From the NCBI GenBank assembly GCA_000827325.1, contig KN832886.1, positions 749,655 through 813,654 on the forward strand: a stretch of DNA of 64,000 nucleotides, in the 5' to 3' direction. Numbering within the stretch: position 1 is the first letter of the stretch; each line of letters opens with the position of its first letter. A program made the translations under genes and the position numbers. Shown in pieces: positions 56,001 to 64,000 of the stretch. The DNA is from Oidiodendron maius Zn. Taxonomy: Eukaryota; Ascomycota; Leotiomycetes; Myxotrichaceae. The notes under the pieces were generated by a model, which saw only the letters and a program-made list of their open reading frames with translations, did not search any database and had not been told where the DNA came from.

Positions 56001-57410
56001 AAGGATATAAACAACAATATAGCCTGGATTATAATCAAACCTTTGCTGGTGTTGTATATACAGCCATCTAGAGGATTGTTCTAGGGCTTGTAGCAGTAAA
56101 CGACTAGGTAGTAGATTAGATAGATATCAAATCAGCCTTCCTATATAGTAATATTAATGAAGAGGTTTATATTAATCTACCTGATAGCTAGGAGCTATTC
56201 CCTAATATATTCAAGCCAGGGGAGACAGCTCTATTACTCTAAAAAGCCTTATATAGTCTAAAACAGTCACCTCGACTCTAGCAACTCACCCTGAAAGCAG
56301 CCCTTAAAAGGCTAGGGTACCTGCCCTTAATTACAGATCAATATATATATCGATATACTAATACAGGCTTAATAATTATTATATATATGGATGATTTCCT
56401 GCTAATCGGACTACAAGAGAGGCTTAAGAAGCTGAAGCAGTAGCTATCAGAGACCTTTGATATAAAAGACCTAGACCAGTACTAGTACTTCTTAGGGGTC
56501 AGGTTTATATAGAATAGACAAAGGCACCAGGTAACCCTTTGTCAGGATATATATATATATAAGACCCTAGATCAGTTTAGTATACTAGAATATAGAGCTG
56601 TATCAATACCCCTTGATCCAGGAGCTAGTGAATCGCTAGTCCCTTACCAGGGAACAGCCTCTAAGGATCAAATCAAGCTCTATCAGTCTCTGATCAGGCG
56701 AATTAACTACTTAGCCACTCAGACAAGGTATAATATCGCATTTATAGCCTCTATATTATCACAGTTCCTGGTTAATCCAGTACCAGCTTATATCAGATCA
56801 GCCAGAAGGGTCTTACAATACCTTAAGGAGACTATAATATATAGTATCACCTATAGAGGCATACAGGGACTAGATATCAGGCTATATACAGACTCTGATT
56901 ACACTAGAGACCGTGATATATACAGGTCAACTAGTAGGTATATAAGTTTTATGGCAGGAGGGCCAGTATCATAGCAATCGAAGCGATAGTCGGTAGTTGC
57001 TCAGTCTAGTATAGAGGCTGAGTATATAGCCATATCCGAATCAGCTAAGGAGGGAGCCTGGATCCGATACCTCCTAGAGGGATTAGAATATAAGGGTCAG
57101 GACTTGAACCCTATTACCCTATATGGAGACAACCAGGGCGCGCTCTCATTAGCTAAGAATCCAACCTTTCATCGTGGAAGCAAGCATATAGCTGTCCGTT
57201 ACCACCTAATACACCAGGAGGTCGAAGAGGGTAGGCTACAGCTAGCCTATATACCGACAGACTGTATGCCAGCTGATGGACTCACAAAGGCTCTAAAGTC
57301 ACCAGCATATATAAGGTTTTTACAGCTCCTGACGCTAGTAAAGGAGGTTAAATAAGGAGGGTATTCGAGGTGTTTTTACTCAACTAAACATATACATTCA
57401 GCCAGGGGAG

Positions 57411-57658
57411 TGTTGACTGTATCAGGGCTTCAAGCATATACATCACGATGTCTCAGGGTTAGTGGCAACATACGCAATGGCATACGACTATATAGTCGTA
57501 AGGGCTTACGCATATTGCCACCTAAGCAGGTATATAATAAGTGTTGTGTTCTATAGTCTAATCCCCTCAGTTGTCTCTGCATCACTCAATAGTCAATATA
57601 ACTGAGTTTCACCTTGATTCGACTACAACCTGTGCACCTATATTGCCTCTGTTCAAGA
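57411..57658 (+). repeat. 3' LTR of the copia fossil
   Basis: Near-identical to 52800-53047. It is preceded by a purine-rich stretch (agccaggggag). Confidence 0.9.
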
Positions 57659-57663
57659 TCTTT

Positions 57664-57993
57664 TAATTATTACTAGAAACCCTATAGATTGTCTTCTAAA
57701 TCTTAGACCCACCTCTATACCAGTATAGGATATATAAGTACTAGAGCTTCCTCTAGTATACTTCTTGTTATTACTTTAATACTTTTCTATTCATTACTGT
57801 TATAAAGCAATTGAAACGCTTAAGTCCTACCTATTAAATAAAATATTAAAATACTTAAAATTAAAAATATCCTACCTAGAATCTTATTATACAGGGTCTA
57901 TTTTAGTGGGAAGAGCCCAAATCTCTGCACAGATACAGGGTAGATTTGAAAAATAAATACGGTCGTGATACTATTCCGCACACTGCATATAAC
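57664..57993. other. AT-rich flank
   Basis: Decayed AT-rich sequence continues beyond the copia fossil to about 57900. No gene was seen. Confidence 0.35.
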
Positions 57994-60025
57994 TCACTTC
58001 TCTAAGTAATCGCCTTTCGCCCAAGCTCTCAATACATTCTTTTTCAATTTTCCTGTACTTGTCTTTGGCAACTCCTGCACAATCTCCACTTCTCTTGGTA
58101 CCATAAACTTAGTGATGCTACTCTGATGTTTTGCCCATATGATCAAGTCCTGCCCCTTTAAGGTCTTTCCCTCCTTTATCGTAATAAAGGCTTTCGGTCT
58201 CTCTCCCCAAAGCGAATCAGGAACTGCAACAATTCCTGCTTCTAGCACATCAGGGTGCTGTACCAGCATGGACTCAAGGGCTACAGACGAGATATTTTCA
58301 CCTCCTATAGTTCCAAGACTATTAACACCTAGGTAACACAGAACTTCAAAAGCGGAGAGAAAAACGTACCAGAAATGATAATATCTTTTTGGCGGTCTAG
58401 AATCTGGATGCTTCCATCTGGGTGCCAGACTGCCAGGTCCCCAGAATGAAGCCCCCCACCGGCAAACAGCTCCCTTGTTGCTTGGGGATTATTAAGGTAC
58501 TCTTTTGCGCAAATATTTCCGAAGAAAACAACCTCTCCGATCTCTTTTCCGTCTTTCGCAACATCAATCAACATACCCTCCGGATACTCCATCTTAATTA
58601 CCCGCAGCGGCAAACTGGTAATAAAGCCGTGGCCCTGTCTCGCCATTCTAGCGTACTTTTCCTTCGTCGGAAGAGTCTCCCAGGTGGGCATGTGATATCC
58701 CTTTGTGATGGGTCCATAAGTTTCTGTGAGGCCGTACACGTGAACAGGCATGAGGTTTAGGTTAGTCATTTGCTCAAATAGGTGCGCGGTAGGTGGTGAT
58801 GCAGCGACAGTGACACGGATGGGGTTCGGAAGCCTCTCGGCTTCTTTAGCAGCGCAGAGGAGTGTATTGACAGTAGGAGCAGCGTTAAAATGAGTTATTG
58901 CTTCTGTTTTGAGCAATTTCCAGATGAGGGGGTAGTCAATTTTGCGGAGGCAGAAGTGCGTCCCGCGAACGGCTGTTACGGCCCAGGGGAATGCTGAACG
59001 CCTTGTTAGCATTCGGTACATAGATTAATCTGAAGATTGAGTAATTAAAGGCCAGTCTTCAATTATTTAGCCTGGTTTCGTTGTAGGGGGTTAATACATC
59101 ACATCCCCACTTGGATATTTTAAGTCCAGTCTCAAGTTGCATTGAAAGTCACAGCCGTGGGCCACTCTGCCCACTGAATTGATGGCAACTCTGGGCCATT
59201 AAGTTCAAGATCAATAACAACTCAAAGAAATGACTTACTCCAACCCATAGCATGAAACATAGGCAGCGTCCAAAGATAACCACACCTCCCAACGTGGTAA
59301 TTCAAGCCACTCTCAATGACATTTCCCAATGCTGCCAAGTATGCCCCACGGTGGGTATAGACGACACCCTTCGGCTTTGCTGTCGTACCGCTTGTGAACG
59401 GAATGGCAATGGTTGCACCTTCGTCTTTACAACTCGCCTCGAGTGCATCCCATCCATTGGCTCCGTTTTCTTCATCCCATCTCAGCCCCTCAAGAACCAC
59501 TGCGTCAAATGGCCCAGAAGGTGCATTTTGGTCCGTATCAATTATAATTGGGATATTCGGATGTAAAGTCTTGAAGTCATCTAGAAGGGAAATGTATTCC
59601 ACGTCCACGATAACGGAGTCGACTTTTGCGAAGTCAAGGATGTACGTGATATCCTCTTTCTTCAATCTATAATTGACTACGACATTGATTCCACCGCTTG
59701 CTCCAATGCCGAAGATGCTTTCGAGAAATGCAGGCGTATTGGGTGCCAATATGCCGACGCGACATAAGCTATGCTTGAGCAGGTAGTAAGCTATCCCGCG
59801 AGCTCGGTCTGCAAATTCTATGTAGGATCGTCGTAGGATCTGATTGTCAGCCGTAACGTGGAAGATGGCTTCAGCATCTGGTTCGATTTGGGCCGCGCGA
59901 TGGAGAAAGAGTGTCGGGGAGAGTTGGTGGATGTGATGGTTGTGAGTATAAGCATCTGCTGAAGCAGTGGATGAAGGATCTATATGAGAGAGGACAGATG
60001 TCAATCGGCTGGTTGGCGGTGACAT
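57994..60025 (-). CDS. AMP-dependent acyl-CoA ligase
   Basis: Three exons (60025-59239, 58993-58370, 58304-57994) join in frame to 573 residues. The adenylation core motifs are all present: PFTSGTTAKPKGVVYTHRG (A3, phosphate loop), VYGLTETYGP (A5), HSGDLAVWHPDGSIQILDR (A7) and IIISGGENISSVALE (A8, completed by the second splice). PKTSTGKLKK supplies the catalytic lysine (A10). The family activates a carboxylic acid as an acyl-AMP and transfers it to CoA; the wording is closest to fungal medium-chain or aryl acid ligases. The C-terminus GDYLEK is not a peroxisomal SKL signal. The first intron is 245 nt, long for this window. The gene looks intact, although a retrotransposon fossil ends only 336 bp from its stop. 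Confidence 0.9.
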
Positions 60026-61688
60026 GTTGGCTGTTGATTTTCTAAAAGAAGTTTGAGGCTGTGGATTTGAGGTGAATGCGGCATTCTGCAGCAGTCATCT
60101 ATATATCCCAACCATTGCCGTTTCTGGATACCTTTCGAGCGTGGAAAACCAATGAGGGAGCAGACAATTCATGGGCAAGGCAACCGTTTTTTATTCACGG
60201 CAGGGGGAAATACGACAAGGTTGAAGAATGCGCCCCCACTGGAGCGGGACCTGACGCCAGGCCACGATGTAGCCAACTAAACTACTTTCCTCCAGCGAGA
60301 ATCTTCGCTCCGCCCACATTCGTCCTCGATATTGCCAGTAGTCAAAGGACTCGGCTGGGAATCAGGCAGATGCCCGCCCTTTCTGTGTACGATGCTGAGA
60401 ATCGCACTCACGACTTGGATGACGAGGGTGTCTTGGGGTTGGCAGGGTCACTTTCCTTGCAGGTTCACAGTGCTGGTTCGCGGTTTGAATAATATTTTCC
60501 GTGCCTCGCAAAATATTCCTAATTAAGCTTCGCGCGTTGGAAAGGTTGCTGGGACGCTAACCAATGATCAAAGTTCTGCGGATTCTTCCACGCGAACACT
60601 ATCTTGTGCGAGTTGCTTGAGCACTATCCATTGTTCTGACCTTTATGGAAATGAATTCGTGGCTCCTGGCCGAAACTGCTCGAGCCGCATTCTCCCACTG
60701 GCTTGAAACAATCCTCTCTATTACACCAGGTTCAGTCGTCCCTGTTACGGAAAATCTTTCCAAATGAAGGATAATACATACCTGTAGTTGTATGGTGTCA
60801 ACGACCTCTCTTATGTCCTCATAAATGGTATTCTTCCGGAGTATTATCTCCCAGCAAAACGCCAGAGTCCAGTTCCAATATCGGGAATAACTTCAATTGA
60901 TGCTAGTGAGGAATTACTTCTTTAATGCAAAGGAACATGTCAAAAAAGTTCTGTGGCGTAGGTATACGGGCTGCGCTCGGTGAATTTACGCGGGTAGGTA
61001 CGTGGATGTCGTTTTCGCTGGCCCCTATTTATATGGTCCTATGATCTAAATCCCGGCGGTAGATACCTAAACAGTCGTGACTATTAAAGCACTCAGGGGC
61101 AAGTACCACGTCCTGGTAGTCTCTAGGAGCCAGTAAGAGGCTCTAAATAGTCAGAGGGACGGAGTATGCTTTGACGCCCTGAAGTGATGCGACAGAGATA
61201 TTGAAGCCGTTAAGAGGCCTGTAATAGAGGACAATAGCTCATCAAAAAATCACTCATAATCATCATGATCAGTTAAAAGGTAGTGTGCAATAAGTAAAAG
61301 GTAATGTTCAATAGGTTGCCATCTGGCCATCCTCATCTTCCATTGTACTGTAAGAAGAGAGCAAAGCAGATCTACAACCCCATCTAGCATCTATCTGTCT
61401 TAAGGTATATGTATGCATCGTTATGAGTAGGGGGTAAGTAAATCGCACCTTCTAGTACACTGGGGTCGACAAGCTCAGAAGATAAATATGCAGAAATTCT
61501 GCAAAAACATGAAGTGTTAACCAAAGAGAGCTCAATTCCATATATCCAAGATTACATTTTAAGAGTTCATTCCTAACTATGTCTACCGATCAGCACGTTA
61601 GCCACCGGAAAATGTTATTTCATCCGTTTTCTCAATGGGCTTCGGCCTTTTTATAATGTGGGGAAGCTGAGCGGGGCGAGATCAAGGA
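60026..61688. other. Intergenic, nothing recognised
   Basis: About 1.7 kb upstream of the acyl-CoA ligase and downstream of the acetate transporter. Open frames near 60076-60490 have no domain and face the ligase promoter. Confidence 0.3.
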
Positions 61689-62653
61689 TTAGACGGTCTT
61701 GTGATTGGTTCTAGCGCGGGCCTCGATGGCGTGGGCGGACCAGGGGAAGTGCGCTACAGGGACGACGAAGAAGGAGTTGCTGTGATCGTCAGCTGGGCTG
61801 GAGATGAATTCGCTTTCGAACGTACCTATCGTCGGCAATACCCGCGAACGCGTTGTACCACGCTCCGAAGGCTGCAAAGAGGCCGAAGTAGCCACCAGCT
61901 TTGATGATGTCAGCCTTGGGGGCACCACCCTCGCCCTGCAGCCAGCCAATGGCGAGCAGCAGGAAGGCCATGTCTACCAAAAAAAAGGTCAGGAAGAAGG
62001 CGACGGTGGAGCGAAGCGTGCAGAAGACCATGATGGTAGTAAAGATGAACCACCCGGTGAGGAAGAAACCAAAAGCGTTGTTGAAATCATTGCCTGAGTA
62101 TGCCGATGCAATATCGAAGCCACCGGGGGTCAGTACGATAGCGAAGGAGATCCAAAAGCCGCCGTATGAGGAGAGTGCAGTAGCGCCGAATGTGTTTCCG
62201 ACAGCCATCTCCCTAATGTATTGAATTAACCCAGAACTGAAGAGGTAATACCTGAATTTATCACTCGTATCTGTATAACACATACCACATGCCCGCTAGT
62301 AACTGAACAAGACCACCGTAACCAAGGGCCAGCGCTAGAACAATGTTCGGCTCAGTCACATTCTTAGCCTGGACGTTGATGAGCGATAGCACAAAGGTGG
62401 TCAGGGCGAAGGCGCTCAATCCCAGCGGCGCTGGGTTGGCGAACTTGCGCTCGGTGGTGGGTTTGTAGAGGCCAGGTTGTAGTTCTCCTCCAAAGGCCGC
62501 ATACCGGGCAGATTCACCTGTGTTGAGGTGGGCCAACTGGTTGCCATCGTGGAAACGCTGGATCGTACTGCTTTTCTGGCCGTTGACATCGCTGTTGGAC
62601 TGGACATCAGTATCGACTTTAACTGTATAGTCTGTAGTCTCAGTAGCGGACAT
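61689..62653 (-). CDS. GPR1/FUN34/YaaH-family acetate transporter
   Basis: Three exons (62653-62286, 62212-61826, 61779-61689) join in frame to 281 residues, normal for the family. The signature [18 protein letters not shown] opens the first of six helices. [14 protein letters not shown]-like wording ([16 protein letters not shown]) and [17 protein letters not shown] follow. The short last exon gives [14 protein letters not shown], the conserved tail. Intron lengths are 73 and 46 nt. Family members (AcpA in Aspergillus, Ady2 in yeast) import acetate through the plasma membrane; some act as ammonium exporters. The gene looks intact. Confidence 0.92.
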
Positions 62654-64000
62654 GACGAGCTCATATATAATAACAAGAATAACAACAAGTTGGGAAGATA
62701 CGGGGCGATAAGAGGATATAGTCGAGGAGAGCGGAGTCGAAGAGAGGAAGGGAGAAATACAAACACGTGGCGGTATTTATGTTTTTAACCAGAGACGCAC
62801 AGAGTGCTGGCGGGGGAGTTAGGCAGGTAATGATAGACGTATCGCTAGCTTTGGACCGTGTAGTACAGCCTTGAGCGGTACAGGGCGCCGCTAAGATTGT
62901 ACTGTAAAGCAAGCACCCGACCAGCAATGCACATCCATCCGTCCGGTGGCCCAACGACCCCGGAAGAGCGGCGATGGTGGGCGAGGGGTAAATGTCTCGA
63001 GGGAAAATTAGTGATAGACTGAATCGCCGGGGTAAATGTTTTGCATTTACGTGTGAAATAATAGCGTGATATCGTTCTCGGTCACATTACTAGACAGAGT
63101 AGGTGGTTGTTGCAATAGGTACAGACCAGGTAATAATCCGAGGCATCTATATTCTAACAACATCTAATAGTTTGCGGGCACAGCTATTGATGGGATATTT
63201 GGTGTGCGGTTTGTGGTGCTCGTTTCAATGTATGGAAGTTTTATCAAAGGAATCATTAGAAGTTATGTATGCTGAGTATTGGGTTGGAGGGATGGGCTTT
63301 CCCGTGACAGACGGCTCGGTATGTAGAATATACATATTTAGTAATGAGAACCGGCAATTACATCCAGATTGGTATGGCGACGACAAGGGAGCCTGTTTGA
63401 AGTTATATTGGAGATGTATGGGTAAAAATAAGGTTGTTGAACAGGTAAATTTCAAGCATTCTGTCAGAATACAACGTGTCCCAGGGGACACTCAAATGAA
63501 GCTCAAACTTTTTCGCGCATCGTCGGAATACTGGTATGGAGGAGGTCCTTAGGCATTGATCCTAGTCCCATTTGCTGCCCATTATAATCGTGGTCCAAAG
63601 TTAATCATTCAGATTCCTTAGCTGTCCCTGTCGCCACTCGCGAAACTAACCTTATTTCGACTAGGTAGATGCTATTACGAAAACCGGGCGCGCCAACTTA
63701 GTTGCACAAGCCGGCCGTGCCGCGGCAGATCACTCAGGCACCAGGATTGTATGCACGAAGGTCCGACCATGCCTTGATGCACCCACGGGCTGTGGTAGCC
63801 AACTGTTGAAGCCTACAGATCCCGACAAACCCGCATGTCACGGTGCCGTCGATCAATTTACCAAGTAATCTTGGCCCATTGCCTGGCCCATGTACTGCCT
63901 GCTATCCGCTGCCGCAATGCCTTCTGATGTCTAAGCTTTCGCCCCCACAGTGTCCTATCTGGCCGTAGCCGTGATCGACCCGCTATCACTGTCTATGCTG
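62654..64000. other. Intergenic, no supported gene
   Basis: Promoter side of the acetate transporter, then about 1 kb with a 149-codon plus-strand frame (63103-63552) that has no recognisable domain, no splice structure and overlapping minus-strand frames. Nothing further could be supported to the window end. Confidence 0.3.

Larger units (their letters stand above)
52800..57658 (+). mobile_element. Ty1/copia LTR retrotransposon fossil
   Basis: The 4859-bp element has two 248-bp LTRs and a 5-bp target duplication, TCTTT, at 52795-52799 and 57659-57663. A primer-binding-site-like stretch follows the 5' LTR at 53048. The order of parts is copia-like: gag with a zinc-knuckle region (about 53150-53960), integrase (about 54540-55000), reverse transcriptase with a YMDD-type box near 56388, and RNase H (about 56880-57350; GDNQGALSLAKNP). 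The interior is strongly AT-shifted, as after RIP, and is broken in many places. The LTRs differ at about six sites, all transitions, so the insertion is fairly young and most damage looks like RIP rather than slow decay. Confidence 0.92.

Noticed and set aside
60076-60492. 138-codon plus-strand frame
   Set aside because: No domain or splice structure; it covers the promoter side of the acyl-CoA ligase.
63103-63552. 149-codon plus-strand frame near the window end
   Set aside because: No recognisable motif, and a minus-strand frame overlaps it. It could be real but I cannot support it.

Overview
This window is nuclear DNA of a filamentous ascomycete (Pezizomycotina). The evidence is a set of typical fungal gene families (HET-domain protein, Zn2Cys6 regulators, Cas1p-type acyltransferase, GPR1/FUN34/YaaH acetate transporter), short introns of about 46-75 nt with GTAAGT-type donors and CTAAC-type branch sites, and repeats decayed to AT-rich DNA in the manner of repeat-induced point mutation (RIP). 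The species cannot be fixed from sequence alone. All spliced models below were built by hand from splice signals and frame agreement.

Layout. 1-3 kb: a MULE transposase relic and a short dispersed repeat. 3.2-4.1 kb: hemerythrin-like gene. 5.7-7.4 kb: MFS transporter. 7.6-11.1 kb: repeat wreckage (gag fossil, pogo-type transposon end, an NmrA-like relic holding a solo LTR, and a 717-bp inverted-repeat element), in which sits a small gene at 8.5-8.7 kb for a secreted eight-cysteine peptide. 11.2-13.7 kb: HET-domain gene. 14.9-25.2 kb: what looks like a decaying metabolic neighbourhood: broken FAD oxidoreductase, broken mitochondrial carrier, intact PLP decarboxylase, intact Zn2Cys6 factor, broken Dal5-type permease. 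26.5 kb: 5' part of a cupredoxin-like secreted protein cut by an AT-rich block. 29.4-32.0 kb: Cas1p-type O-acetyltransferase. 33.6-35.4 kb: complete cytochrome P450. 38.4-38.8 kb: a secreted precursor with three repeats each preceded by a KR/RR Kex2 site. 40.1-41.2 kb: secreted LicD-family gene with a 10-nt microexon. 44.6-49.2 kb: Zn2Cys6 factor, isochorismatase-like hydrolase and an NAD(P)-dependent reductase. 49.6-50.1 kb: PDR-type ABC transporter relic. 52.8-57.7 kb: a Ty1/copia fossil with both LTRs. 58.0-60.0 kb: acyl-CoA ligase. 61.7-62.7 kb: acetate transporter.

How the parts may work together. The two secreted peptide precursors (8.5 kb and 38.6 kb) are the most unusual content. Both have a signal peptide followed by dibasic processing sites. 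The second lies between a P450 and a secreted LicD protein, which invites comparison with fungal ribosomally made peptide clusters, but the UstYa (DUF3328) genes expected of a dikaritin cluster were not seen here. The TF / isochorismatase / reductase trio at 44.6-49.2 kb could be a small catabolic or biosynthetic unit. Much of the rest is mobile-element debris, and several host genes are relics, so this is accessory rather than core genome.
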